The notes under the pieces were generated by a model that had not been told where the DNA came from, did not search any database, and was given only the letters and a program-made list of their open reading frames with translations. Positions 1 to 10,411 of a DNA stretch of 64,000 bases are shown here, one piece after another; the first letter of the stretch is position 1, and every line of letters starts with the position of its first letter. The stretch is from an uncultured Sphingomonadaceae bacterium (GTDB lineage: Bacteria > Pseudomonadota > Alphaproteobacteria > Sphingomonadales > Sphingomonadaceae), in the NCBI GenBank assembly GCA_947489315.1, contig CANLCX010000001.1, positions 871,501 through 935,500 of the forward strand, given 5' to 3'. Position numbers and translations under genes: made by a program.

Positions 1-760
1 ATGTCACACGTTTACCGGTGACCTTATCGATGTCACCGCCCACATTCTCAAAACCAAGAATGCCGTTTGACAAGATCGCGTTGTGACAAGGCTCCCAATG
101 TGGGAAATCCTCAATAACCTTGCGGCCGGTTTCCTGCTCATATTCCAGATTGAGCGCGGGCAGCAGACCATTTGGCGCTCCTGGCCCGTGTGGGCCAATG
201 GCAGTTCCCAATGGATGATCAAGCGCTTGGGTATCATTCCCAACCATCTTGACTTTCTTCTCGACAAACCAGTCACCAGCGCTTTTGTAAAAGCCCGGCG
301 AATATCCATAATATTGCTGATTATCGCCGTAATATTTATGCCAGCCGGTATTCACGATGACGATATCGCCCTCACGAATTTGCGGGCGCGCATTTTCCAG
401 ATCTTCCGCAGTAATGACTTCCCATTTTTTCTTAGGGATAGAAACTACGACGCCGGTTCCAAAGAAATATGGCAGAGGAACTTCATCCATAAATGGCGTG
501 CCAGGAACAACATGCGCAGGCGCATCAATATGGGTTCCCGAATGCATCACGGTCGTGATTTTTTGAGTCAGGACCCCTGATTTGGACATGCCATGCAGAC
601 GTTCGATTTTGACGTCCTCAAAATAGGGCCAGCATGGTTGGCCAAGCCCCCATGGATGGCTCAGGTCATAAAACTCCAAACCCATGCTGTTGAGCAAGTT
701 TGATTCTTTAAATTGGCAAAGACTTTCATCACGCCAGTCGCCTTCTTCCCATCCGGGCAT
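1..760 (-). CDS. Cyclase family protein (kynurenine formamidase-like), partial, runs off the left edge
   Basis: Reverse-strand frame from ATG at 760: MPGWEEGDWRDESLCQFKESNLLNSMGLEFYDLSHPWGLGQPCWPYFEDV...VMHSGTHIDAPAHVVPG; HxGTHxDxPxH metal motif. Absent from the ORF track because it is open at the edge. Confidence 0.85.
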   Translation of the reverse strand, partial: MPGWEEGDWRDESLCQFKESNLLNSMGLEFYDLSHPWGLGQPCWPYFEDVKIERLHGMSKSGVLTQKITTVMHSGTHIDAPAHVVPGTPFMDEVPLPYFFGTGVVVSIPKKKWEVITAEDLENARPQIREGDIVIVNTGWHKYYGDNQQYYGYSPGFYKSAGDWFVEKKVKMVGNDTQALDHPLGTAIGPHGPGAPNGLLPALNLEYEQETGRKVIEDFPHWEPCHNAILSNGILGFENVGGDIDKVTGKRVT

Positions 761-974
761 AGCTTTCTCTCCATGCTATATTTATTGAACCACATTGTGG
801 TTTATATGAATTGCATGGTGATATGGTCTGATATTCTTATTGTCAATGGTGGTTGGTTACAATTTGACAAAACCACACTGACTAAAATGATGATGGGGAA
901 AATTGTTCGTTCCCCGTTTAGATGGGTTGACTATCAATCAGGTGTACCGCATTGTGGTATAAATAAACATATTA

Positions 975-1790
975 ATGAGACAAGTGAACATGAGCAACGA
1001 CGAATCGTCAAACAATAAGGCTGGCACTCCAAGCAAGCGCGGCGGTATTCAGGTCATCGCGAGAGCGGCGATGATCCTTAGGACGTTGGAAGATGAAGCA
1101 GATGGACTGAGCCTGGGTGAAATTGCGGCCCGCGTAGATCTAGCCCGATCTACTGTTCAACGCATAGTCGCCGCTTTGGCCGATGAACAAATGCTCATCG
1201 CCGCCTCACCAAAATCGCGGGTAAAGCTCGGTCCTGCTCTGATCAGGCTGGCGCGGGCGACAAACATAGAAATCGAACAAATTGTCCATCCAATCATGGA
1301 AGCAATCAGCCGAGAAATAAACGAGACTATCGATCTCTCTGTCGTTCAAGGAAAGTCGGCAGTCTTTATCGATCAGGTGCTGGGTACACATAGGTTGCGG
1401 GCTGTGTCTGCTGTTGGGGAACGGTTCCCGCTTCATTGCACAGCATGCGGAAAAGCCCTCCTGTCCGCCATACCCGCAAAGAATCTCGATAAAATCCTCG
1501 CTTCTGATCTCCAGCAGTTTACAGAAAATACCATCACCGATCCGGATCGACTTCGAGAGCAAATCGCGAAAATGAAAAATGGCGATCCTGCGATAGATAA
1601 TGAAGAACATACCGAAGGTATTTGCGCGATCGGCATGGCCTTTACAGATCCGTTGGACCGCATTTTCGCAATCTCTATCCCTGTTCCAACCAATCGATTC
1701 AAACGCAATAAAGACATACTACAAGAAGCACTGCTCGATTGTCGTAGTCAGATTGTAGCGACGTTGGGAGAGATGCGAGGAGCAGACTAG
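975..1790 (+). CDS. IclR family transcriptional regulator
   Basis: N-terminal HTH (GGIQVIARAAMILRTLEDEADGLSLGEIAARVDLARSTVQRIVAAL) plus IclR effector domain. Confidence 0.92.
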   Translation: MRQVNMSNDESSNNKAGTPSKRGGIQVIARAAMILRTLEDEADGLSLGEIAARVDLARSTVQRIVAALADEQMLIAASPKSRVKLGPALIRLARATNIEIEQIVHPIMEAISREINETIDLSVVQGKSAVFIDQVLGTHRLRAVSAVGERFPLHCTACGKALLSAIPAKNLDKILASDLQQFTENTITDPDRLREQIAKMKNGDPAIDNEEHTEGICAIGMAFTDPLDRIFAISIPVPTNRFKRNKDILQEALLDCRSQIVATLGEMRGAD

Positions 1791-1872
1791 CACCTCGCCG
1801 CACCGTCTAGCCTTAACCCGGCGCTTTTATATGCGACAGCCAACCTATGCCTTCGCATCTCAAAAAAGTTAT

Positions 1873-2880
1873 TCAGTCCGTGGGTGGCGGCCGTAGATTG
1901 TCGACCAACCGGAAACCGATATGATCGGTGCCAAGCCCACGTTCCTGAAACTGACGGGCAGAAGGCCGGTAGCGCGCGCAATAATTCTCTGCACAGAGGA
2001 AGGAACCTCCCTTTATGACATTAACCGATTCCATGGCACCAACGCGAGATTCTGGCTGACTGGTCCATTCCCAAACGTTTCCGAGCATATCATGCAGGCC
2101 ATAGCCATTGGGCTTGAAACATCCCACAGGCGCACGACCTATAAAGCCATCTTTATTGATGTTCTTTGCCGGAAATACGCCCTGATAATAATTGGCTTGC
2201 GGGACTCCATTTTCGTCGATGGGTTCAGGCAGAACATCCCCGCCACCTCGCGCAGCATATTCCCATTGCGCCTCGCTTGGTAATTCTTTGCCTGCCCATT
2301 TGGCATAGGCTTGCGCGTCCTGATAGGCGATTTGAACAACGGGTTCGCGGGGTTGGCCTTCTATTGACTCTTTTGGCCCAGACGGGTGTCGCCACTGTGC
2401 GCCCACTTCCCATCTCCACCAACGCCTATCTTCCGGTGTCGGGACATTAAATACAGCCGAGCCCGGCTTCAACATCTCTGGCGGCGCATTAGGCGTTTTT
2501 GGCGGATCACGTTCTGCCATCGTTATGTAGTCGGTCGCTTTGACAAATACCGCAAACTCGGCATTGGTCACTTCATGCACGTCAATCCAGAAACCATTGA
2601 CCGTAGTTTCTCGTGGCGGCCCCTCTTCAGGATAGCGGGGTTTCTCGCCCATTATAAAGCTGCCGGCTGGTATCCAGGCTATTTCGTTTGTTGGCAAGCC
2701 GGTACATATTTTCTCTGATCGCGCATCGCCATTGGCCGCGGTCTGTTTCGCTGGACCGCAAGAAATAAGAGCCGATACCAGCAAAAGTGTTGCCAATCGT
2801 TTTAGTCCGTCTCTCCGATCCGAGAATATTGGGTGTTCAATTGTTTCGTCTTGGTAAGCTGAAATAAAACGCATGGCCAA
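1873..2880 (-). CDS. Formylglycine-generating enzyme/SUMF1 family protein with lipoprotein-like N-terminus
   Basis: IPAGSFIMGE..., VTNAEFAVFVKATDY, LPSEAQWEYAARGG, NVWEWTSQP, GGSFLCAENYCARYRPSARQ; N-terminal LLLVSALISCG. Confidence 0.88.
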   Translation of the reverse strand: MAMRFISAYQDETIEHPIFSDRRDGLKRLATLLLVSALISCGPAKQTAANGDARSEKICTGLPTNEIAWIPAGSFIMGEKPRYPEEGPPRETTVNGFWIDVHEVTNAEFAVFVKATDYITMAERDPPKTPNAPPEMLKPGSAVFNVPTPEDRRWWRWEVGAQWRHPSGPKESIEGQPREPVVQIAYQDAQAYAKWAGKELPSEAQWEYAARGGGDVLPEPIDENGVPQANYYQGVFPAKNINKDGFIGRAPVGCFKPNGYGLHDMLGNVWEWTSQPESRVGAMESVNVIKGGSFLCAENYCARYRPSARQFQERGLGTDHIGFRLVDNLRPPPTD

Positions 2881-2919
2881 GCAATATCTGACTCAGCCAA
2901 ATTGAGCAACTTGGTATCT

Positions 2920-3415
2920 CGACCATCTTACGCTGACCGGCCCAGTCTAACCGGATTTTGTTGATACGCATGATCTTGCGTCCTGTGAGGTCAGGTGGCT
3001 GTGTTCCATCTTCAATGGCAGAGATAATATCTGAGGCCATGAAGCTTAGTCGAACCAGTTGCTGCAAGTGCCGCTGCTTATTGAAACACGAGTTTTATAA
3101 CTGAGCAACGTTCCCCGTTGGTCACTGACAGACATCGCGAGAAGATCGATTAAGGTTTGGCGATCAAGATCAAATTTGCACTTTCATTCCTCGTGCGTCA
3201 TCAGTTCCCGAGTTCCTAAATGTTACCAGCTGCTTGGCAATCGCATCGATTACGAGTTGTTCGATTTCTCCAGCGGGCAATCTCCATTTGGGATATCTAT
3301 GTCTAGTTGGTGCTCGCGTGACGTAGCAGCGATAGCGCTTCGAACCCTGCACCGCGTGCGTCTTTCTCATCACTTAGAGTATAACGTCCAAGTAAGGGTG
3401 GCGAAAAATGAATCT
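2920..3415 (-). pseudogene. Degraded serine recombinase (C-terminal half), several frameshifts
   Basis: Successive frames read GRYTLSDE / MRKTHAVQGSKRYRCYVTRAPTRHRYPKWRLPAGEIEQLVIDAIAKQL / QLVRLSFMASDIISAIEDGTQPPDLTGRKIMRINKIRLDWAGQRK, matching the order of a large serine recombinase C-terminus. Confidence 0.75.
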
Positions 3416-3892
3416 GCGACGCCGCAAGTATTGAGCATCCTATCCACCGATCAATATATTCCATTCTAGCAGAACCAGCATTGCACTGGTTGATGGCATC
3501 ATGCCACTAGTGTTTCATTAGCGAAATTTGCCTCCGACGGTCTATCCTATTTTGAGTGGAGTCACCCCTGAATGTGCGACGGAGACATTTTCGGCGACGC
3601 CAAAGCGCCATCCAACCGAATCGCTGTTAACTGAACATATCGACTCGATTCAACCTAGATTGGATGTCTGGCAGATGAACCAAAAACCGTCAGTTCATCG
3701 ATTATTCACCCAAATGTTCAGGTAAAAATCATCAACATGAAGATCGCGTGAATCCAATGTGAAGGCGCGCTTAAATGGTGCCTGATCCGGTTTACATCCG
3801 ACCCTCTTTGAAGCGATCTGGCGTTGGGGCAGTTATCGAGCGGCGATCGCAGGAGGATCAAAGCGGACTGTTTTACTGAAAGGGTTATTAAG

Positions 3893-5020
3893 ATGAAATT
3901 CGAGAATATGGACACACTGAACTTTAAGGCCGTGAAGCGGGCTTTTGTTACCCGCAACGTTAGAATAGAAGATGCGAAAGGATTTCGGAGTGATTTGAAA
4001 CCACGCAATGGCGACCTTTGTATCGCTCGCGTCAAGCAGCTGGGCCACCATCAGAAAATTGAGCAAACCGATGGGCGCCGTGCGCGGATGTTCCCCGGCG
4101 ATATGATCATCGTGGCCTATTCCAACCGCTACGCCACCGATCAGTTTGAAGGGAAAGTCCCTGAGGCCGTTGAGCCATGTTCGCTGGTGGCAGCGGGCGG
4201 CATCGCCGCGACTTTGTTGTCGCGCCACAGCAGCACAAGAAAACCGACAGAGATTGAGCCACTCGGCATTTTGTGCCGCGAAGATGGGAGTGCGATGAAC
4301 GTCATGGACTATGCGCTGCCAACAGCTGCCATTGACCGCACCGTGCGTCCGCATATGGCATTGGTGGTCGGGTCTGGTATGAATGCTGGCAAGACGACGA
4401 CGGTATCAGCCATTGTCCGGGTCGCCAAACGCGCTGGCCTGAAAGTGGGCGCGATCAAGATAACTGGCACTGGTGCTGGCGGAGACCTCTGGTTCTATAA
4501 AGACTCTGGCGCGAAAGTTACGGTCGACTTTACCGATGCTGGCTATGCCGCCACGGTTGGCCTGAATCTGTCTCAATTGGAAACGATCGCTGACACGCTT
4601 TATGCTGAAGCGGCGAAATCTTGCGATATCATCATCGCTGAAATCGCGGACGGCCTGTTCCAGACCGAAACCGATTTGCTGATGAAGTCGCCTAAATTCC
4701 AGAACATGGTCGATAGCGTATTATTCGCTAGCGGCGACCCAATGGGTGCGCTTGCCGGTGTCCGTCACTTGCGGGCTTTGGGTCTGATCCCAAGCGCGGT
4801 TTCTGGTGCGCTCACTGCATCAGATCTGGCAGCTAAAGAGGCTGCTGCTGCAACTGGCTTGCCAGCATTGACACTTTCCGAGTTTGAGAAAAACGAGAAA
4901 GTTCTCAGCCTGATCATGAAGCCAGCCAAGCCGACCAAAACTGCACCGCCTGTTGGAATTGCGACTGGTCTTGGACTTGCAAAGGATTGTTCCGATGAGC
5001 AGTTTACCGCAGCTGTTTAA
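3893..5020 (+). CDS. P-loop NTPase, DUF1611-like
   Basis: Walker A in ALVVGSGMNAGKTTTVSAIVR; ATP-binding domain at the C-terminal half; overlaps the next gene. Confidence 0.6.
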   Translation: MKFENMDTLNFKAVKRAFVTRNVRIEDAKGFRSDLKPRNGDLCIARVKQLGHHQKIEQTDGRRARMFPGDMIIVAYSNRYATDQFEGKVPEAVEPCSLVAAGGIAATLLSRHSSTRKPTEIEPLGILCREDGSAMNVMDYALPTAAIDRTVRPHMALVVGSGMNAGKTTTVSAIVRVAKRAGLKVGAIKITGTGAGGDLWFYKDSGAKVTVDFTDAGYAATVGLNLSQLETIADTLYAEAAKSCDIIIAEIADGLFQTETDLLMKSPKFQNMVDSVLFASGDPMGALAGVRHLRALGLIPSAVSGALTASDLAAKEAAAATGLPALTLSEFEKNEKVLSLIMKPAKPTKTAPPVGIATGLGLAKDCSDEQFTAAV

Positions 5021-6686
5021 CCGCACGCGCGGAACTATCCTCTCTCAGCTGGTTCTGAATGGTTTCGCGCAAGCGGCGGCTATTGGCGGCATCGGCCTGG
5101 CATTAAAATCGCAATTTGATGCGATGCAAAATGCAGCCAATAGCAGTCTTACCACTCTGGTTTCCCCCGCGATCATCATGGCTGGACTGGCCATGATGAT
5201 CGCATCCCTGAAGTGGCGCGAGCGCATTGATATGGAGCGACTGGGTCAGGACTATGTGTTTGAAACACGCATGCTGATTTTCAGCCATATTAACGGCATG
5301 TCCGCGAACGGGATTGAAGAGCTTCGCAAAGGCGTCGTCATGCTGCGCTTTGTGAATGACCTCACTGCGCTGCGCCAGTGGATCAGCATGGGCATTGCCA
5401 GCGCTATTGTTGCAGCGATCATATTATTGGGTGCGTTGATTTTTCTAACAGTCATAAATCCGATGATTGGTCTGGTGTCATTTGCTGTCATGCTTGCAGG
5501 CGTCATGGCGATCCTGTTGATGGGCAAGCGGGTTGATCGAACCATTCGTGAAGCCAGACGGCGGCGCGGTAATATTGCCAGTAATATTGCCGAAAAGCTT
5601 GGTAACATGGTGATGATACAGGCCTTTGGCCAACGTCAGACGGAGCGTAAAAAACTGCGCCGTCAATCCAAGAGCTTGCAAAATGCGATGATCGAACGCG
5701 CATCCGCCACAGGGCTTGTTCGGGCGCTCGCCTATCTTGTGACCAGTATGACATTGGTCGCGGCCATGGGCATGGGTGCCTATGCGATCTACAATGGTGC
5801 TGCCACTATGGGAGAGATTGTCGCCGCTTTCGGCATCGTGTCTCTTGCGGCTCCGGCGTTAAACGGTTTCGGTCGTTTGTTTGAATATTGGAAAGATGCG
5901 ACGGTTGCGCGCGAAAAAATTGGTTCGATTTTTACAAAAGGACCAGCAATTTCGACCTCGACCAGCCGGGAACCTCTGCGCAAGCTGCGCGGGGAATTGC
6001 GCTTTGACAACATCAGTTCGGGCACCGCTATCGAGAATTTCAGCGCTCGCGCTGCCGCGGGATCTGTAATTGCAGTCAAGGGTCGCAGCGGTAGCGGAAA
6101 GACAACGTTGCTGCGATTGGCCCAGCGCCTGATCGATCCGGATGAAGGTGCCATATACTTGGACGATCGCAACATATTGTCGGTCCGGACCGGCGAGTTG
6201 CGGCGGGCGATTTCGATTGCCTCTTCCCTCATGCCGCTGATGCGGGGGACGATATGGTCCAATATTGCCTATGGATGTGCCAAAGCGTCCAATAGCGATA
6301 TTCAGGATGCGGCGCGGATTGCCGGGATCATGATCAACAATCCTGATGCGGCTCTGCATGGGGATCGCGTGGTTCACGAACTCGGCACCAATCTAAGCGC
6401 TGGTGAGCGGGCACGGGTCATTTTGGCCCGCGCTTTAGCCAGCAAGCCAAAAGTCCTGCTGCTCGATGAACCGGAGCAAAATCTTGATGAGCTTGGTATT
6501 GCCGCTTTGCGCCGGATCATCAAAACCTTTTCTGGCACCGTCATTATGGCCACGCATGATGCACAACTTCTGGCCATGGCTGATGACATCTGGACTCTTA
6601 GGGCCGGTCATCAGCCAGCCCTTTCTTTAATTGAAAATCACCACCACCAGGACCGCATTGGTCCTGTACGGTTCAGTAAATATTGA
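4995..6686 (+). CDS. ABC transporter, fused permease/ATP-binding protein (type I exporter-like)
   Basis: TM-rich N-terminus; Walker A GRSGSGKTTLLRL; LSAGERARVILARAL; LLLDEPEQNLDE. Confidence 0.88.
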   Translation: MSSLPQLFNRTRGTILSQLVLNGFAQAAAIGGIGLALKSQFDAMQNAANSSLTTLVSPAIIMAGLAMMIASLKWRERIDMERLGQDYVFETRMLIFSHINGMSANGIEELRKGVVMLRFVNDLTALRQWISMGIASAIVAAIILLGALIFLTVINPMIGLVSFAVMLAGVMAILLMGKRVDRTIREARRRRGNIASNIAEKLGNMVMIQAFGQRQTERKKLRRQSKSLQNAMIERASATGLVRALAYLVTSMTLVAAMGMGAYAIYNGAATMGEIVAAFGIVSLAAPALNGFGRLFEYWKDATVAREKIGSIFTKGPAISTSTSREPLRKLRGELRFDNISSGTAIENFSARAAAGSVIAVKGRSGSGKTTLLRLAQRLIDPDEGAIYLDDRNILSVRTGELRRAISIASSLMPLMRGTIWSNIAYGCAKASNSDIQDAARIAGIMINNPDAALHGDRVVHELGTNLSAGERARVILARALASKPKVLLLDEPEQNLDELGIAALRRIIKTFSGTVIMATHDAQLLAMADDIWTLRAGHQPALSLIENHHHQDRIGPVRFSKY

Positions 6687-6695
6687 GGATATAGA

Positions 6696-7574
6696 ATGAC
6701 TTATTCAGATAATCTCGCTTTCAAGGAAGACGAAACGCTTCATTTTGAAATGGAAAAACCCCTGCATGTCCGAGGGCGTATTGCATCAGCGGTTACCCAT
6801 GGCCCTAGCCGGCTGTCCTATTTCATTTATCGGCCAAAAAAGCCTAGGGCCAGAGAACAAGTCATATTTTCCATCCATGGCTATACTCGCAACGCGTTGC
6901 AGCACATCTTTGTCCTGCAGGAACTTGCCGAAGAAAAAGGCGTCACGATTGTAGTGCCGCATTTTACCAAGCAAGATTTCCGGCGCTATCAGCAGGTCTG
7001 CCCGCACGGTGATGGCGCTAGTCCGGACGCTGCCTTGATGGAATTGGTGGCAGAGTTGCAAGCTGTTGATGATCTCGATCTGTCGACGATACGGGCGGTT
7101 GGCTATTCCGGCGGTGGACAGTTTCTGCACCGGCTGAACATGTTGCGCCCTGATCTTGTTGATCGGATGGTCCTGTTCGCGCCGGGCTGGTACACCATGC
7201 CTGACAGGGCCTATCCCTATCCGTTGGGCCTTGGCGCATCGGAAATATTGGCAGACCGGTCACTGTCGCTCGAAGGATTTCGAAAAGCGGATGTCTTAGT
7301 ACTGGTGGGCGACAATGATGTCAGCCGCAATGGTTCGCTGAATCAGGACGAACAGATTGATCTGGCGCAAGGCCGGACCCGGGTGGCACGGGCGCAGAAC
7401 TGGACCCGGACAATGAACGCCAATCTGCCGGCCGACAACCAGATTAAATTGCAGCTTCTCAAAGGCCTGCGACATGGCTTCCGACGGAACTTTGAGACGA
7501 AAGGCTATGGTCGCCTCGTCTTTGATCATCTGCTGGCTGATCTGTTTAAACCATCAAACCTTCAGGAAAGTTAG
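6696..7574 (+). CDS. Alpha/beta hydrolase
   Basis: FSIHGYTRNALQH; nucleophile elbow AVGYSGGGQFLHRL; C-terminal GLRHGFRRNFE. Confidence 0.75.
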   Translation: MTYSDNLAFKEDETLHFEMEKPLHVRGRIASAVTHGPSRLSYFIYRPKKPRAREQVIFSIHGYTRNALQHIFVLQELAEEKGVTIVVPHFTKQDFRRYQQVCPHGDGASPDAALMELVAELQAVDDLDLSTIRAVGYSGGGQFLHRLNMLRPDLVDRMVLFAPGWYTMPDRAYPYPLGLGASEILADRSLSLEGFRKADVLVLVGDNDVSRNGSLNQDEQIDLAQGRTRVARAQNWTRTMNANLPADNQIKLQLLKGLRHGFRRNFETKGYGRLVFDHLLADLFKPSNLQES

Positions 7575-7578
7575 ATTT

Positions 7579-8742
7579 TTGGCAAAACATTTCTCGTTGT
7601 TGAGCGCCGGGCTGTTGCTCGGTGTTCCTGGCACTGCTCTGGCGCAGGATATCAGTGCTGGATCGGACGGTATCGTCGTGGAAACCGGTGACGCCCGTTT
7701 GACCTTGGGTGGGCGCTTCCACCTTGACGCCGTGGCATCCGATGATGATGTCACTGCAATCAGGGATGAAATTAATATACGACGTTTGCGCGTCGATGCG
7801 ACAGTCGATGTCGGAGATGATTGGACCGCCAAATTTGACGCTGATATTGGCGGCATTTCGACCGGCCTACGTAACGTCTGGCTGGCCTATAGAGGCTTTG
7901 ACAATGTCACTTTGCGCGCTGGAAACCTCACCACACCTTTTTTGGGTGAGCGACAGAAAAGCTCCAATAATCTAAAATTTTTGGAACGATCGCTCTCCGC
8001 TGCACTGGCTCCTGGTTTTCGTGCTGGCGGCGCGGTGACTTATAGCGGTGAGAATGTTGCGTTGACCGCTGCCTATGTCGAAAACCCTATTGATGCCGAT
8101 GATGACAGGCAACCGCGCGAAGACGGTAACAGCATTGTTGGTAAGATCGTTTGGGCGCCGATAAGAGAAAGAGAGCAAAGCCTGTTTGTGGCCGCGGCGA
8201 TCGATCGGCGCGATCTCAATCCAGGCGCGGAAACCCGTGTTCGATCCACGCCCGAATTTGGTTTGAGTTTCACGCGTCTGGTGGACACTGGCAATCTTGA
8301 TGACGTCGATAGCTATGTTAATATTGCCGCAGAGGCCGGATATGCCAAAGGACCATTTGTCATAACCGGCCAATATTTGCGCCGTTTCAACGATGCTCCA
8401 GCTTTGGACAATCCCCAATTTTCGGGTGGATCGATTGAGGCAGCTTACGTCATCACTGGCGAGAGACAACGATTTAGCTTGTCTTCCGGCAGTTTCGGGG
8501 CGGTCCGACCAACCGGGAAATTGGGCGCTTTGGAGATTGCTGCACGGGTTAGTTTTCTGGATTTGGAGGATGGACCAGTGACGGGCGGTAAAGAGAAAAA
8601 TTTCACCGCTGGCGTCAATTGGTATATTGGAAAGAATATTAAAGTCGCGTTGAACTATGTTCGTGCGGAGGCGGACCCCGGCCGTTTTGGCTTTTCCGAA
8701 TCCGTCAATGCTGTGGCCACCCGCCTGCAACTGGCCTTCTAG
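7579..8742 (+). CDS. OprO/OprP-like phosphate-selective porin family protein
   Basis: Signal peptide, RLTLGGRFHLDAVASDDD...NIRRLRVDATVDVGDDWTAKFDADI, C-terminal aromatic strand TRLQLAF; probable TTG start. Confidence 0.75.
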   Translation: MAKHFSLLSAGLLLGVPGTALAQDISAGSDGIVVETGDARLTLGGRFHLDAVASDDDVTAIRDEINIRRLRVDATVDVGDDWTAKFDADIGGISTGLRNVWLAYRGFDNVTLRAGNLTTPFLGERQKSSNNLKFLERSLSAALAPGFRAGGAVTYSGENVALTAAYVENPIDADDDRQPREDGNSIVGKIVWAPIREREQSLFVAAAIDRRDLNPGAETRVRSTPEFGLSFTRLVDTGNLDDVDSYVNIAAEAGYAKGPFVITGQYLRRFNDAPALDNPQFSGGSIEAAYVITGERQRFSLSSGSFGAVRPTGKLGALEIAARVSFLDLEDGPVTGGKEKNFTAGVNWYIGKNIKVALNYVRAEADPGRFGFSESVNAVATRLQLAF

Positions 8743-8761
8743 ATATGGCCAAGGAGATTAT

Positions 8762-10411
8762 ATGATCAGGTCGTCGAGTAAGAAAATCTGGCACATGATG
8801 TTCGGACCCAGCCCGCGCACCTTATCCTTTCGTACCCGGCTGTTCACGACATTGGGGGCGCTGCTGATATTGGCGATCTGCGCCAGCGTGGCCAATTTTT
8901 ATGGTACCACCCGGTCCAACCTGTTGTTCGAACGCAACCAGCTCGCCAATGATGTTGTTCACAGCTATAGCGAAGCCGCGATGCTGACCGAACGGTTAGT
9001 GAAAAAGATGAACGTGGCGGTCAATCAGCCACCGAACAGCTCCATTACCCCTATCACCGAAGTTAAGATGCAGATTCAGAATCAGCTTAATACCGCGCGT
9101 CAAAGCATCGCGAAAGAAGTCGAACTGGTCGGTAAAATCGAAGATGAGGCCGCAGAACTTGAAGAATTGGCGGCGTTGGAACGGTTGATCGGGCGAGCGA
9201 TCAACCAGTTTGACGAGGTGTTACTATTGCGGGATGCAGGGCAGGTTGAAATCGCACGCGAACGATTTCTTGCAGTGGTCTCAGAGCAGATTGAGGGTCA
9301 GTTTTCGGAATCGATCAATGCACTGCTCGCAGAAGAACGGTCCGAGATCGAAGAAGCGCAACGTAATATCCGATTTCTTGGTCGCCAGCTAACCGTCTTT
9401 GCGGGCGTGATTATTTTTCTGGCGCTATTGTTCATCGTACCGGCCGTGCTGCGCTTGTCTCATATTTTCAACCGTTCGATGACGGAACTGCAAGACGGCC
9501 TTGATCATTATGGACAGAATAAGTTTGACTACAGCATCCCGAAGTTACCGGCGCGCGAATTTAACTATCTGGGGCACCGGTTCAATCATATGGCAGAACA
9601 AATCGGTTCCGCACAGACAAGCCTGATGTCGGCCAATGCCGGGCTGGAAGAAACTGTGTCATCGCGGACGGAAGAGCTGGAAGAAGCAAACAAGGCGTTG
9701 CTAGAGAAAGATGAAGGCCGCAAAAGGCTGTTCGCGGATATCAGTCATGAACTGCGGACGCCGCTGACCGTGATCCGCGGAGAGGCGGAGATCAGCTTGC
9801 GCGGCAAAAAGAAAAATCCAGAAGAATATGAATCGAGTCTGAAACTGATCGCCGATCAGGCCATTCACACCGCGCGCCTGATCGATGATCTTTTGTTTGT
9901 CGCCCGCTCCCAGGCTGGCGAGCTGAAACTGGTCAAAAAGCCCCTCGACATCGCGGCGCTGGTTGCAGAGAAGCAAGCTGCTTTTGAAGCGTTGGCGACG
10001 AAGAAGAATATCCAGATCGTTGCCGAAAAGAATGTCTCGGATTTGATTGTTTTCGGTGATCGCGGTCGTTTGGGACAGGTTTTTGCGATCCTGTTTGATA
10101 ACGCAATCCGCTATGCGCCAGCGGACAGCAAAATATCCGTCCTTTTGAATAGCGCTCCAGGCGGTGTTGCCGTGACTGTCGATAATATTTCCGAAGCGGT
10201 TAGCGATGATGATCTGCGTCACATATTCAACCGCTTCTATCGCGGGGACAATGCCGGGCAACAGGATGACGGCACGGGACTCGGCCTTCCCGTCGCCAAA
10301 GCCATTGTCCAAGCCCATGACGGCACTATCGGGATCACTCGAAAAGAAGAGAACATCATTTCGGCGACGGTCATATTGGCCGCCGAACAACAGATGAGGA
10401 TCGTATCATGA
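8762..10411 (+). CDS. Sensor histidine kinase (HAMP, HisKA, HATPase_c)
   Basis: LFADISHELRTPLTVIRGEAE H-box; TGLGLPVAKAIVQAHDGTIG G-box. Confidence 0.92.
   Translation: MIRSSSKKIWHMMFGPSPRTLSFRTRLFTTLGALLILAICASVANFYGTTRSNLLFERNQLANDVVHSYSEAAMLTERLVKKMNVAVNQPPNSSITPITEVKMQIQNQLNTARQSIAKEVELVGKIEDEAAELEELAALERLIGRAINQFDEVLLLRDAGQVEIARERFLAVVSEQIEGQFSESINALLAEERSEIEEAQRNIRFLGRQLTVFAGVIIFLALLFIVPAVLRLSHIFNRSMTELQDGLDHYGQNKFDYSIPKLPAREFNYLGHRFNHMAEQIGSAQTSLMSANAGLEETVSSRTEELEEANKALLEKDEGRKRLFADISHELRTPLTVIRGEAEISLRGKKKNPEEYESSLKLIADQAIHTARLIDDLLFVARSQAGELKLVKKPLDIAALVAEKQAAFEALATKKNIQIVAEKNVSDLIVFGDRGRLGQVFAILFDNAIRYAPADSKISVLLNSAPGGVAVTVDNISEAVSDDDLRHIFNRFYRGDNAGQQDDGTGLGLPVAKAIVQAHDGTIGITRKEENIISATVILAAEQQMRIVS

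Noticed and set aside
83-580. Plus-strand 165-aa ORF at the left edge
   Set aside because: Antisense to the clearly identifiable cyclase-family gene.
3170-3373. Calling the 67-aa minus ORF an intact small gene
   Set aside because: It is one segment of a frameshifted serine recombinase.
7868-7873. TACGTA at 7868 as a regulatory site
   Set aside because: Lies within the porin coding sequence.
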